This document shows, piece after piece, positions 23,848 to 32,029 of a stretch of DNA of 64,000 nucleotides (its first letter is position 1; the number at the start of each line of letters is the position of its first letter). The position numbers and the translations under genes are program-made. Source of the DNA: 66-474 sp040255405 (GTDB lineage Bacteria; Pseudomonadota; Gammaproteobacteria; Xanthomonadales; Rhodanobacteraceae); the NCBI GenBank assembly GCA_040255405.1, contig JBDZUX010000005.1:93656-157655 (forward strand). The letters run 5' to 3'. The notes beneath the pieces are model-generated. The model saw only the letters and a list, made by a program, of their open reading frames with translations, had not been told where the DNA came from and did no database searches.

Positions 23848-25115
23848 AAGGCAAGCGCTGGCTGGCCCTTGCGATCATCATCATCGTGCTGGCCGCGATC
23901 GCGTTCGTGTGGCTGGCGTCCGATCCCGGTTACGTATTGATCCGCTTCCGCGGCTGGCGCATCGAAGCCACCGTGGTTGGCGCGGCCGCGATCCTGGTGG
24001 CCGCATGGATCGCGATCGGCATCGTGTGGTGGCTGCTGCGCTGGCCATTCGGCGCGTTGTCGCGGCGGCACCGCCGCATCAGCCAGGAGCGCTTGCGCGA
24101 CGGGCTGGTGGCGATGGCCGAAGGCCGCCACGTGGAAGCCAACCGCACCCTGCAGCGCGCCGCGCAGTATTCCAGTTTGCGTTCCCCTGCGCTGTTGTCC
24201 GCCGCCGACGCCGCGCATCGCCACGGCGACACCCAGCGCGCGCTGGAAGCGCTGGACGAAGCCGCGCAGCATTCGCCCGACGCTGCGCGCATCGTGCGTG
24301 CGCGCATCCTGCGCGAAAGCGGTCGCGTGGACGAAGCCCTGCAACTGCTCGCACCCGGCGCCGAGGCCGGCAAGCTGCCGCCGGCCGGCTGGCACGAATA
24401 CGCGCTGGCCGCGCTCAGCCTGGACCAGCCCGGGAAAGCCCGCGCGGCGCTGGAGCCGCTGCGCAAGTCCGACATGCTGGGTGCGACGGGTTTTGCCGAG
24501 CTGGTCGATCAGGTCCTGGGGGCGCTGCTGCGCAAGGCCACCGATGCCGCGACCCTGCAGGAGCTCTGGAAGCGCGCGACCCGCCAGCAGCGCCAGATGC
24601 CCGCGCTGCTCGCGGCGTACGCCCGTCGCGCCTTCGCGTTGAATGTTCCGCATGACGCACTCGATGCGATCGAGGATGCCCTGAAGCGCGAATGGAACGC
24701 GGAGCTCGTCACCGCCTACGGCGACGCCACGCCGCCCGCCGAAGCCGCCGCACGCCTGCACGTTGCGCAACGCTGGCTCGACGCACGTGCCGACGACGAT
24801 GCCCTGCTGCGCACGCTCGGGGTGCTGTCGATGCGAGCTGCCGATCCGCGCGACGCGCGCGATTACCTGGTGCGCGCGCTGACGTTGCAGCCGACCGCCG
24901 CGAGTTGGGCCGCGCTGGGCGATGTCGAGTCCGCGTCGGGCGACGCCGAGGATGCGACCCGCTGCTACGCCAATGCGTGGAAGTGCGAACAGGGCGAAGC
25001 CATCGCGCCGGGCCCACACGAAGCCGGCATCGATACCGCGAACGTCACGCTCGAAGAGCGCGATGAACACGGGATGCCGCGCCTGCCCGGGGAACAATCT
25101 TCGCCCGCGCGGTAG
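23844..25115 (+). CDS. hemY: HemY-like haem-biosynthesis TPR protein
   Basis: A 423-residue inner-membrane protein. Two N-terminal TM helices (LALAIIIIVLAAIAFVWLA and VVGAAAILVAAWIAIGIVWWLL) flank the short family motif DPGYVLIRFRGWRIE; a cytoplasmic tetratricopeptide region follows (ISQERLRDGLVAMAEGRHVEANRTL onward). This is gammaproteobacterial HemY, third gene of hemDXY, unrelated to the Bacillus protoporphyrinogen oxidase of the same name. It probably organises or regulates the pathway. Overlaps hemX by 4 bases and is followed after 2 bases by a thioesterase. Confidence 0.9.
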   Translation: MKGKRWLALAIIIIVLAAIAFVWLASDPGYVLIRFRGWRIEATVVGAAAILVAAWIAIGIVWWLLRWPFGALSRRHRRISQERLRDGLVAMAEGRHVEANRTLQRAAQYSSLRSPALLSAADAAHRHGDTQRALEALDEAAQHSPDAARIVRARILRESGRVDEALQLLAPGAEAGKLPPAGWHEYALAALSLDQPGKARAALEPLRKSDMLGATGFAELVDQVLGALLRKATDAATLQELWKRATRQQRQMPALLAAYARRAFALNVPHDALDAIEDALKREWNAELVTAYGDATPPAEAAARLHVAQRWLDARADDDALLRTLGVLSMRAADPRDARDYLVRALTLQPTAASWAALGDVESASGDAEDATRCYANAWKCEQGEAIAPGPHEAGIDTANVTLEERDEHGMPRLPGEQSSPAR

Positions 25116-25117
25116 CC

Positions 25118-25558
25118 ATGGCCATCTGGAAACAACGCGCCGACCTCGATACCGTGAACGCCTGGAGCGCGCGCACCCTGATGCAGGCGCTCGACATCCG
25201 CATCACCGAAATCGGCGACGAATTCCTCCGCGGCACGATGCCGGTGGACGATCGGACCCGGCAACCATATGGCATCCTGCACGGCGGCGCGTCGGCCGCA
25301 CTGGCCGAAACGCTGGGTTCGACCGCCGCGATGCTGTGCTGCGAAGACGGCCGCGCCACGGTCGGCCTCGACATCAACGCCAATCACCTGCGCGCGGTGC
25401 GCGAAGGCCTCGTCACCGGCACCGCGCGGCCGATCCACATCGGCCGCAGCACCCAGGTCTGGGAAATCCGGATCGAGAACGAAGCCGGCGAATTGACCTG
25501 CATCGCGCGGCTCACGATGGCGGTGGTACCGGGCGGCGCCTTTGCGCTGCGAAAGTAG
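25118..25558 (+). CDS. Hotdog acyl-CoA thioesterase (PaaI/YdiI type)
   Basis: A 146-residue single hotdog domain. QPYGILHGGASAALAETLGS is the YdiI/EntH/MenI signature, with the catalytic glutamate in the A-E-T and the HGG oxyanion loop; DINANHLRAVREGLVTGTA is the next conserved block. Enzymes of this group hydrolyse aryl- or acyl-CoA, for instance 1,4-dihydroxynaphthoyl-CoA in MenI. The closeness to hemY (2 bases) implies co-transcription but not shared function. Confidence 0.88.
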   Translation: MAIWKQRADLDTVNAWSARTLMQALDIRITEIGDEFLRGTMPVDDRTRQPYGILHGGASAALAETLGSTAAMLCCEDGRATVGLDINANHLRAVREGLVTGTARPIHIGRSTQVWEIRIENEAGELTCIARLTMAVVPGGAFALRK

Positions 25559-25612
25559 CGCGATCTCGCGTCCTGCGACGGCGCGGCCCTAACCTCGGCG
25601 CTGTCCCACTCC

Positions 25613-25624
25613 TACAATCGAGCC
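25613..25624 (+). promoter_or_regulatory. Putative -10 element giving leaderless rmuC mRNA
   Basis: TACAAT (25613-25618) lies 6 bases before the rmuC ATG at 25625. That spacing would put the transcription start at the start codon. No ribosome-binding site is seen. Confidence 0.4.
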
Positions 25625-27088
25625 ATGGAAACCACCATGCTGATCGTGCTCGCCGCGCTGACCGCGCTGGCGGTCATCCTGTCGTTCGTACTGTTGCTGC
25701 GCCCGCACGGCGACGCAGCGCTGCGCGAAAAACTCGAGACCTTGCGCGGCGACAGCGAACGCGTCGAACGCGTGCTGCGCGACGAGCAGCGCGCCGGGCG
25801 TGCGGAACTGGCGCAATCGTTCGAACAATTCCGCGGCCACGTGCAATCGCAACTGGACACCATCAGCACCCAGCAACGCCAGCGCATCGAGGAATTCTCG
25901 ACGCGGCTTTCGCAACTGATCGAGCGCACCGACCGCGGTGGCGAGGCTCTGCGCAACCAGTTGATCGAGGACGCACGCACAGCACGCGCGGAGGGCCAAG
26001 CTTCGCTGCAACGTTTCAGCGAGCAATTGCAGGTGGCCCTGAAAACGCTCACCGCCGACAACGAAAAACGTCTCACTGAAGTGCGCGGCACGCTCGATGC
26101 GCAACTGAAAGCGCTGCAAACAGACAACGCCGCGCAACTCGACAAGATGCGCGAAGTGGTCGACGAGAAATTGCAGAAGACGCTGGAGACGCGGCTCGGC
26201 CAGTCGTTCGGCGTGATCGCCAAACAACTGGAAGCCGTACAGCGCGGCTTGGGCGAAATGCAGACGCTGGCGGTCGGCGTCGGCGATCTGAAACGGGTGC
26301 TATCGAACGTGAAGACCCGCGGCACTTTCGGCGAAGTGCAACTGGGTGCGCTGCTTGAACAAGTCCTCACCGCCGACCAGTACGCCTCCAACGTCGCCGT
26401 GGTCCCGCATTCCGGCGAACGGGTGGAATACGCGATCCGCCTGCCGGGGCAGGACGGCGGTGCGCCGGTATGGCTGCCCATCGACTGCAAGTTTCCGATC
26501 GAGGACTACCAGCGCCTGCTGGACGCGCAGGAACGCGCGGACGTGGAAGCCGCGTCTGCCGCTGCGCAGGCGTTGGAGCGGCGCGTGCGCGACGAGGCCA
26601 GGACGATCCACGGCAAGTACGTCGCGCCCCCGCACACCACCGATTTCGCGATCCTGTTCCTGCCGGCCGAAGGTCTGTACGCGGAAGTGATCCGGCGCCC
26701 CGGATTGTTCGAAGTGCTGCAGCGCGACCACCGGGTGACCGTGGCCGGTCCGACTACGCTGACCGCGATCCTCAACGCGTTGCAGATGGGGTTCCGGACG
26801 CTGGCGATCGAACAGCGCAGCAGCGAGGTGTGGCGGCTGCTCGGCGAGGTCAAGACCGAGTTCGGCAAGTTCGGCGGGATCCTGGAAAAAGCCGAAAAGC
26901 AGTTGAACACCGTCAGCAAGAGCATCGGCGAGGCCGGCCGCAAGACCCGCACGATCAGCCGCGCGCTGCGCGACGTCGAATCGCTGCCGGCGGCGGAAGT
27001 GCAATCGCTGCTCCAGGATGCGGCGCTGCAGGACTTCGATGACGACGCCCCGCCGGAACCGGCGAAGACCGACCCGGACCAACCTTGA
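25625..27088 (+). CDS. rmuC: DNA recombination protein RmuC
   Basis: A 487-residue RmuC. One N-terminal TM helix (LIVLAALTALAVILSFVLLL) is followed by a long coiled coil (about 35-220) and then the RmuC nuclease-like domain: KTRGTFGEVQLGALLEQVL, PVWLPIDCKFPIEDYQRLLDA and GPTTLTAILNALQMGFRTLAIEQ contain the conserved residues. RmuC limits inverted-repeat-driven rearrangements in E. coli, which is relevant given the many palindromic repeats here. It is expressed from its own region after the thioesterase. Confidence 0.94.
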   Translation: METTMLIVLAALTALAVILSFVLLLRPHGDAALREKLETLRGDSERVERVLRDEQRAGRAELAQSFEQFRGHVQSQLDTISTQQRQRIEEFSTRLSQLIERTDRGGEALRNQLIEDARTARAEGQASLQRFSEQLQVALKTLTADNEKRLTEVRGTLDAQLKALQTDNAAQLDKMREVVDEKLQKTLETRLGQSFGVIAKQLEAVQRGLGEMQTLAVGVGDLKRVLSNVKTRGTFGEVQLGALLEQVLTADQYASNVAVVPHSGERVEYAIRLPGQDGGAPVWLPIDCKFPIEDYQRLLDAQERADVEAASAAAQALERRVRDEARTIHGKYVAPPHTTDFAILFLPAEGLYAEVIRRPGLFEVLQRDHRVTVAGPTTLTAILNALQMGFRTLAIEQRSSEVWRLLGEVKTEFGKFGGILEKAEKQLNTVSKSIGEAGRKTRTISRALRDVESLPAAEVQSLLQDAALQDFDDDAPPEPAKTDPDQP

Positions 27089-27158
27089 CACAGCGATTCC
27101 TGATGCGTCGCGCCGATGGCGCTACACTGCAGCGTTCGATATATGACGAGGCAGATCG

Positions 27159-27788
27159 ATGACCGAACCCCGCAAACCTTCGCAGTGCGCCGCCGCCCGG
27201 CCGACCACCCCGGAAGTCACGCGCGAACAGGCCATGGACGCGGTGCGCACGCTGCTGCGCTGGGCCGGCGACGAGCCGACCCGCGAAGGCCTGCTCGACA
27301 CGCCCAAGCGCGTCGTCAGTGCCTACGAGGAATGGTTCTCGGGCTACCGCGAGGACCCGCAGGAATACCTCGCGCGCACGTTCGAGGAAGTCGCGGGCTA
27401 CGACGAAATGATCGTGCTGCGCGGCATCCAGTTCGAATCGTTCTGCGAACACCACCTGGCGCCGATCATCGGGCGCGCGCACGTCGGCTACCTTCCGGAC
27501 GGAAAAGTCGTCGGCATTTCCAAGATCGCGCGCGTGGTGGACGCCTTCGCGCACCGCTTCCAGGTGCAGGAAAAACTCACCGCGCAAATCGCGACCTGCA
27601 TCAGCGAAGTGTTGCAGCCGCGCGGCGTCGGCGTGGTGATCGACGCGACCCACCAATGCATGACCACGCGCGGCGTGCACAAGCGCGGCGTGTCGATGAT
27701 CACCAGCCAGATGCTCGGGCTGTTCCGCGAAGACGCGCGCACCCGCGCCGAGTTCCTGGAATTCATCGACATCGATCCCGGCCGTTGA
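27159..27788 (+). CDS. folE: GTP cyclohydrolase I
   Basis: A 209-residue FolE that converts GTP to 7,8-dihydroneopterin triphosphate, first step of folate synthesis. The zinc ligands are visible as C96 and H99 (ESFCEHHLAPI) and C167 (ATHQCMTTRGVHK); GKVVGISKIARVVDAFAHRFQVQE is the central conserved block. Length is standard. The ATG follows GAGG by 8 bases. It stands alone, followed by REP-like palindromes. Confidence 0.96.
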   Translation: MTEPRKPSQCAAARPTTPEVTREQAMDAVRTLLRWAGDEPTREGLLDTPKRVVSAYEEWFSGYREDPQEYLARTFEEVAGYDEMIVLRGIQFESFCEHHLAPIIGRAHVGYLPDGKVVGISKIARVVDAFAHRFQVQEKLTAQIATCISEVLQPRGVGVVIDATHQCMTTRGVHKRGVSMITSQMLGLFREDARTRAEFLEFIDIDPGR

Positions 27789-27802
27789 GGTCGCCCTCCC
27801 CC

Positions 27803-27855
27803 TCGTCATTCCGGGGCTGTCCACGCCGTTTGCGGGCAGAACCCGGAATCGGTTT
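27803..27855 (+). repeat. REP-like palindrome, GTCATTCCGG family
   Basis: Starts TCGTCATTCCGGGGCTGTCC and ends GAACCCGGAATCGGTTT. Same family and orientation as the next copy at 27931-27986. Both lie in the 324-base gap between folE and the MFS pump gene, which otherwise contains no gene. Confidence 0.7.
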
Positions 27856-27930
27856 CGGTCCGGCCGTTGCACGGCGGACCTGCGACGTCTTCCCATCGAC
27901 GGCGGCCATCCGGGTCGCCTCTCATCCTGC

Positions 27931-27986
27931 CCGTCATTCCGGGGCTGTCCGCACCGTTTGCGGACAGAACCCGGGATAACAATGAC
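27931..27986 (+). repeat. REP-like palindrome, GTCATTCCGG family
   Basis: The clearest hairpin of the family: GTCAT ... ATGAC ends, CCGGG/CCCGG and TGTCCGC/GCGGACA stems around a CACCGTTT-like loop. The rest of the intergenic region to 28112 has a TAGACT -10-like hexamer near 28074 that may serve the MFS gene. Confidence 0.72.
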
Positions 27987-28112
27987 ATGAACTCCAGCCG
28001 CGAATCGGAACCGTGGCCCGGCGCGCGACACGCGCGCCGCATCCAGCATCCCGTGCCCGGAACCGCGTCGCGTTAGACTTGTCCGCTTGTCCGCCCGCGC
28101 GCATCACGCCGC

Positions 28113-29384
28113 ATGACCGAACCCCAGCACCTCGCACATCCGCGCCGCCGCGCGGCCGTGATCTTCATTTTCGTCACGGTGACGATCGACATGCTGGCGT
28201 TCGGGATCATCATTCCGGTGCTGCCGCACCTGATCGTCGAACTGATCGGCGGCAGCATCGCCAAGGCCGCGGTATGGTCGAGCGGCTTCAGCACCCTGTT
28301 CATGCTGATGCAGTTCGTGTGCTCGCCGATCCAGGGCGCATTGTCCGACCGCTTCGGGCGCCGCACGGTGATCCTGATTTCGAGCTTCGGCCTCGGCGTC
28401 GATTTCATCGTGATGGCGCTGGCGCCGTTCCTGTGGCTGCTGTTCATCGGGCGCGCGGTGTCGGGCGCGTGTGCGGCCAGTTTTTCCACCGCGAACGCCT
28501 ACATCTCCGACATCACCCCGCGCGAAAAACGCGCGGCCGCGTTCGGGATGCTGGGTGGCGCTTTCGCGATCGGGTTCGTCGTGGGGCCGGCGCTGGGCGG
28601 ATTCCTGGGACATTTGTGGATTCGCCTGCCGTTCTGGGTAGCCGCGGCGCTGTGCCTCGTCAACTTCTGCTACGGCTATTTCGTGCTGCCGGAATCGCTG
28701 CCGAAGGAACGCCGCGCGCCGAGATTCGACTGGCGCCACGCCAATCCACTCGGCTCGGTCTTGCTGCTGAAGCGCTACCCGCAGGTGCTGGGCCTTGCGG
28801 CGGTGTTCTTTCTTCTCGCACTGGCGCAGTTCTCGATCAACTCGACTTACGTGCTGTACACCGATTTCCGCTACGGCTGGGGCCCGCAGACCGTCGGCTA
28901 CACGCTCGCACTGGTCGGGGTGTTGACCGGCGTGGTGCAGGCCGTGCTGGTGCGACGCTTCATACCGAAGCTGGGCGAACGCCGGATGATCATCACGGGG
29001 CTGGCCTTGGTCACCGTCGGCTATCTGGTGTTCGGCTTCGCGCCGGAAGCGTGGATTTTCCTGTCGGGCATCCCGTTCCTGTGCCTCGGCGGCCTGGCGG
29101 GCCCGCCCGCGCAATCGCTGATCACCCATCAGGTCGATCCGGCCGAGCAAGGCCGGCTGCAGGGTGCGCTGACCAGCCTGCAAAGCCTGGCCGGCATCTT
29201 CGGCCCTGCGTTGTTTGCCAACCTGTTCGCCCTGTTCATCAGCGACCACGCGCCGACGCCGCACCTTCCCGGGGTTGCCTACGTGCTGGCGGCGGTGCTG
29301 GCACTGGCGGCATTGGTCTTGACCGTGCGCGTCACCCGCGGCCTGCCGCGACACGTGCCATCGGCGGAACCCAAGACGATCTGA
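28113..29384 (+). CDS. MFS transporter, TetA-like (TCR/Tet family)
   Basis: A 423-residue, 12-TM major-facilitator antiporter. FIFVTVTIDMLAFGIIIPVLPHLI is the first helix with the Asp of motif D; SPIQGALSDRFGRRTVILIS is motif A; and GFVVGPALGGFLG is motif C, found in drug:H+ antiporters. The central and C-terminal helices follow the TetA pattern. Probably a drug or metabolite efflux pump; substrate not predictable. No TetR regulator is adjacent. Confidence 0.88.
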   Translation: MTEPQHLAHPRRRAAVIFIFVTVTIDMLAFGIIIPVLPHLIVELIGGSIAKAAVWSSGFSTLFMLMQFVCSPIQGALSDRFGRRTVILISSFGLGVDFIVMALAPFLWLLFIGRAVSGACAASFSTANAYISDITPREKRAAAFGMLGGAFAIGFVVGPALGGFLGHLWIRLPFWVAAALCLVNFCYGYFVLPESLPKERRAPRFDWRHANPLGSVLLLKRYPQVLGLAAVFFLLALAQFSINSTYVLYTDFRYGWGPQTVGYTLALVGVLTGVVQAVLVRRFIPKLGERRMIITGLALVTVGYLVFGFAPEAWIFLSGIPFLCLGGLAGPPAQSLITHQVDPAEQGRLQGALTSLQSLAGIFGPALFANLFALFISDHAPTPHLPGVAYVLAAVLALAALVLTVRVTRGLPRHVPSAEPKTI

Positions 29385-29452
29385 ACTTGGCTTTGACCTG
29401 CCACGGCCCCATGTGGGCGTCTCGTGCACGCACCTGTGAGGATGTCGCAGTG

Positions 29453-29650
29453 ATGACTTTCCTGTTGTGGTTGCTGCTGCTGATTTTCTGCTGGCCGCTG
29501 GCGTTGCTTGCGCTGGTGCTGTGGCCGCTGGTCTGGCTGATCTCGCTGCCATTCCGGCTGCTGGGCATCGCGGTCGACGGCGTGTTCGATTTGCTGCGCG
29601 CGCTGCTGACGTTGCCGGCGCGCATCCTGCGGGGCCCACGGGGAATGTGA
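29453..29650 (+). CDS. Small hydrophobic membrane protein
   Basis: A 65-residue protein, mostly hydrophobic: FLLWLLLLIFCWPLALLALV and LWPLVWLISLPFRLLGIAVD form two likely TM helices, followed by an amphipathic basic tail. The ATG at 29453 is preceded by GAGGA at a suitable distance, supporting translation; a GTG directly before it could also be used. No family recognised with confidence. It lies between the MFS pump and the DUF1993 gene. Confidence 0.6.
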   Translation: MTFLLWLLLLIFCWPLALLALVLWPLVWLISLPFRLLGIAVDGVFDLLRALLTLPARILRGPRGM

Positions 29651-29813
29651 AGCGCCGCCCCCAAAGATTCCGTCCGCTCCGGGCGTGGCGCGGCGTGCGC
29701 GGAGTCGAAGCGTGCCCGTCACCCGGCGTTTCGGCTTCGCGAAGCTTCGCTTCGCCGCGCCCGCCGCGAACGGTTGAAGCAATGCTTGTCCCGATCCACT
29801 ACTGGAGTAATAC

Positions 29814-30320
29814 ATGACCATCTCGATGTACCAGGCTTCCGTTCCCGTATTCGTGCGCGCGCTGACCAATCTTTCCGGGGTGCTGAGGAAGGGCGAGGCG
29901 CACGCGAAAGCGAAGGGCGTCGAACCCGACAACCTGCTGCAACAGCGCTTGATCTTCGACATGCTGCCGCTGGTCAAGCAGATCCAGATTGCCTGCGACA
30001 CCGCCGCGCGCAGTGCGGCGCGACTGGCGGGCGCGGAGCCGCAAGCCTTTCCGGACAACGAAACCACGCTCGCCCAGGCGCAAGACCGCGTGGCGCGCAC
30101 CATCGCCTACATCAAGACCTTCAAGCCCGAACAGATCGACGGCAGCGAGGACCGCAAGGTGGTGATGAAGACCCGCAGCGGCGATGTGGAATTCGTCGGC
30201 CTTGCCTACCTCACCGAATACGCCCTGCCCAACCTGCTCTTCCACTGCACCACCGCCTACGACATCCTGCGCGTCGCCGGCACCGAGATCGGCAAGAAAG
30301 ATTTCCTCGGCAACCGGTGA
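29814..30320 (+). CDS. DUF1993 (DinB-like four-helix) protein
   Basis: A 168-residue protein starting TISMYQASVPVFVRALTNLSGVL, with LIFDMLPLVKQIQIACDTAARSAARLAG and ALPNLLFHCTTAYDILR. This pattern is the DUF1993 family, whose fold resembles DinB four-helix bundles. Histidine ligands are fewer than in DinB. Function unknown. The gene is closed by a strong terminator at 30403-30432. Confidence 0.85.
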   Translation: MTISMYQASVPVFVRALTNLSGVLRKGEAHAKAKGVEPDNLLQQRLIFDMLPLVKQIQIACDTAARSAARLAGAEPQAFPDNETTLAQAQDRVARTIAYIKTFKPEQIDGSEDRKVVMKTRSGDVEFVGLAYLTEYALPNLLFHCTTAYDILRVAGTEIGKKDFLGNR

Positions 30321-30402
30321 GCGGCTCATCGAAGAAATAGCTCGAACGCGAGCATCATCCGGCAAAAGATTCGCGCCGCGTTTTTCCAGAGAGGACCCAA
30401 AT

Positions 30403-30432
30403 GCCCCGCTTGCGAAAGCGGGGCGTTTTTTT
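30403..30432 (+). terminator. Rho-independent terminator
   Basis: GCCCCGCTT (30403-30411) pairs perfectly with AAGCGGGGC (30416-30424) around a GCGA loop and is followed by GTTTTTTT. A textbook intrinsic terminator, 82 bases after the DUF1993 gene. Confidence 0.93.
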
Positions 30433-30828
30433 GCGGTACGCAGGAGTTGCCACGCCGGCGGCGCGGAGCCGCCGCCCCGCAAGCGGGATGCCGTAGGGCG
30501 GGAGCAGCCGCGCAGCGGGATCCCGCCGTCATTCCGGCGCAGGCCGGGAATCCAGTGGCGGCGCCGCGCGCCCGCGACCCAGCGAATAAACCTTGGGTTC
30601 CTTGCCTGCTCGAAAGGCAAGACGGCGCCGCGCGCCGGACGACGGGCGCAAGCCAAAATGCATCGCGAGCGACGGGTTACGCGCCTGCGGCTGCTCCCGC
30701 CCTGCCTCGCTGCCCGCCCGGTGCGACAATGCCCGTGCGGACACGGTTGTTTCCAACCGGAACGGTTGGTGAAACTTCGTCTTCACCATGATCCGGGTTG
30801 GACTCCCGGCGCCGCACCCGTCCAATTC
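30433..30828. other. Repeat-rich intergenic region
   Basis: About 400 bases between the DUF1993 terminator and the promoter boxes of the GHKL/STAS-like gene. It holds GC-rich palindromes: the REP pair above (direct at 30495-30511, inverted at 30687-30703), a repeated CGGCGCCGCGCGCC (30558 and 30622), and a perfect CCAACCG-gaa-CGGTTGG inverted repeat at 30753-30769. No gene is supported. Confidence 0.55.
30493..30555 (+). repeat. REP-like palindromes (TAGGGCGGGA family and GTCATTCCGG fragment)
   Basis: GTAGGGCGGGAGCAGCC ... GGGATCCCGCC (30493-30527) is a hairpin element whose 17-base core AGGGCGGGAGCAGCCGC recurs inverted at 30687-30703. It is abutted by a shortened GTCATTCCGG-type copy (30528-30555, ATTCCGGCGCAGGCCGGGAAT). 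A related element sits at 31924-32016. Confidence 0.65.
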
Positions 30829-30883
30829 TTACAATCTACCGGAATAACTTTACAATCGGCTCCGCAAACCTTACAGTCGGCGC
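30828..30883 (+). promoter_or_regulatory. Three 21-bp-phased TTACARTC boxes before the GHKL/STAS-like gene
   Basis: TTACAATC at 30829-30836, TTACAATC at 30850-30857 and TTACAGTC at 30871-30878, each exactly 21 bases apart (two helical turns), end 5 bases before the GTG start. TTTACA (30849-30854) and TACAGT (30872-30877) form a -35/-10 pair with a 17-base spacer that would start transcription at the GTG. Shifting by one repeat gives a second pair (CTTACA / TACAAT). So the boxes could be tandem promoters, an operator array, or both. Confidence 0.65.
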
Positions 30884-31927
30884 GTGCCCCGCCCCGACCG
30901 TTCCGCCGAGATCGACGCCGCCTTGCTGGCGCGCGTCGAAAAACACCCGCACGATCTGGTGGCGGTGGTGGGCAATGCACTGGATCTGACGCGACAAACC
31001 GTTGCGGCGCGCGCACGCGCGCTGATCGAGGCCGGCTACCTTGCCAAGTCCGGCACCACCCGCCCCACTTACAGCCTCGGACCCAGCAGGCGCGCCGTGT
31101 TCACGCATGCGTTGCGGGGACTGGAAGAAGGCCGCGTGTGGTCGCACGATGTCGCACCGTTGCTGCGGGGCCTTCCAACCAATCTGATCGACATCTGCCA
31201 CCACGGCCTAACCGAAATGGTCAACAACGCGATCGACCATTCGGGCGGCTCGCATCTGCGCCTGTTCGTGGATCGCACCCCGGAAGCGGTGACGCTCATG
31301 GTATCGGATGACGGTGTGGGCATCTTCCGCAAGATCACCGCGGCGCTCGGCCTTCCCGACGAACGATTGGCGTTGCTGGAACTGTCCAAGGGCAAGCTGA
31401 CCACCGACCCGCGCCGGCATACGGGGGAAGGCGTGTTCTTCACCTCGCGCATGTTCGATCGGTTCCAGATTGCGTCCGGCGAACTGGTGTTCGATCACGA
31501 CGATGCGCAGGCCGATGATCTGTTGGACGATATCGGACCTCGCTACGCGCGGCGCGGTACGACGGTGCTGATGGAAATCGCGACCGGATCGAAGCGCACC
31601 GCGAAGCAGGTGTTCGACCAGTTTTCCAGCGGACCCGATGATTACGCATTTGCAAAGACCGTAGTGCCTGTGCGGCTTGCCAAGGTCGGCGACGAAAACC
31701 TGGTGTCGCGTTCGCAAGCCAAGCGCCTGATGCAGCGCGTCGAGCGCTTCCGGACCGTCGTACTGGACTTCGCGGGCATCACCAGTATCGGCCAGGCCTT
31801 CGCGGACGAAGTGTTCCGCGTGTTCGCCAACGCGCATCCGGATGTCGAATTGGTTCCGATGCACGCAACACCGGCCGTGCAGCAGATGATCCGTCGCGCG
31901 GAGGTGGCGCGCGACGAGAATCCGTAG
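30884..31927 (+). CDS. Winged-helix / GHKL ATPase / STAS-like (DUF4325) fusion protein
   Basis: A 347-residue protein with three parts. Residues 8-65 look like a winged helix-turn-helix (AALLARVEKHPHDLVAVVG, LTRQTVAARARALIEAGYL). Residues 100-235 are a GHKL ATP-binding domain: N-box LTEMVNNAIDHSGG, G1 SDDGVGIF, G2 HTGEGVFFTSRMF. Residues 252-335 (TVVPVRLAKVGDENLVSRSQAK ... VVLDFAGITSIGQAFADEVF, in parts) match the STAS-like DUF4325. No H-box or receiver is present. This joins in one chain the parts of an anti-sigma kinase and its STAS antagonist, plus DNA binding. Function is unknown; autoregulation at the boxes just upstream is a reasonable guess. The GTG start is leaderless-like. Its stop TAG lies in a REP element. 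Confidence 0.78.
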   Translation: MPRPDRSAEIDAALLARVEKHPHDLVAVVGNALDLTRQTVAARARALIEAGYLAKSGTTRPTYSLGPSRRAVFTHALRGLEEGRVWSHDVAPLLRGLPTNLIDICHHGLTEMVNNAIDHSGGSHLRLFVDRTPEAVTLMVSDDGVGIFRKITAALGLPDERLALLELSKGKLTTDPRRHTGEGVFFTSRMFDRFQIASGELVFDHDDAQADDLLDDIGPRYARRGTTVLMEIATGSKRTAKQVFDQFSSGPDDYAFAKTVVPVRLAKVGDENLVSRSQAKRLMQRVERFRTVVLDFAGITSIGQAFADEVFRVFANAHPDVELVPMHATPAVQQMIRRAEVARDENP

Positions 31928-32016
31928 GGCGGGAGGAGCGCAGCGCATCCCGCCATTTGCGTGTTTCGATCGCGGCGGGATGCGCCGCTGCGCCGCTGCG
32001 CGGTTGTTCCCGCCCC
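31924..32016. repeat. Pair of inverted REP-like palindromes (TAGGGCGGGA family)
   Basis: GTAGGGCGGGAGGAGCGC ... GCATCCCGCC (31924-31954) is followed by an inverted relative (GGCGGGATGCGCC ... GTTCCCGCCCC, 31974-32016), like a bacterial interspersed mosaic element. The TAG stop of the GHKL/STAS-like gene is the TAG of the repeat. Confidence 0.65.
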
Positions 32017-32029
32017 ACGGCGTTTTGGA

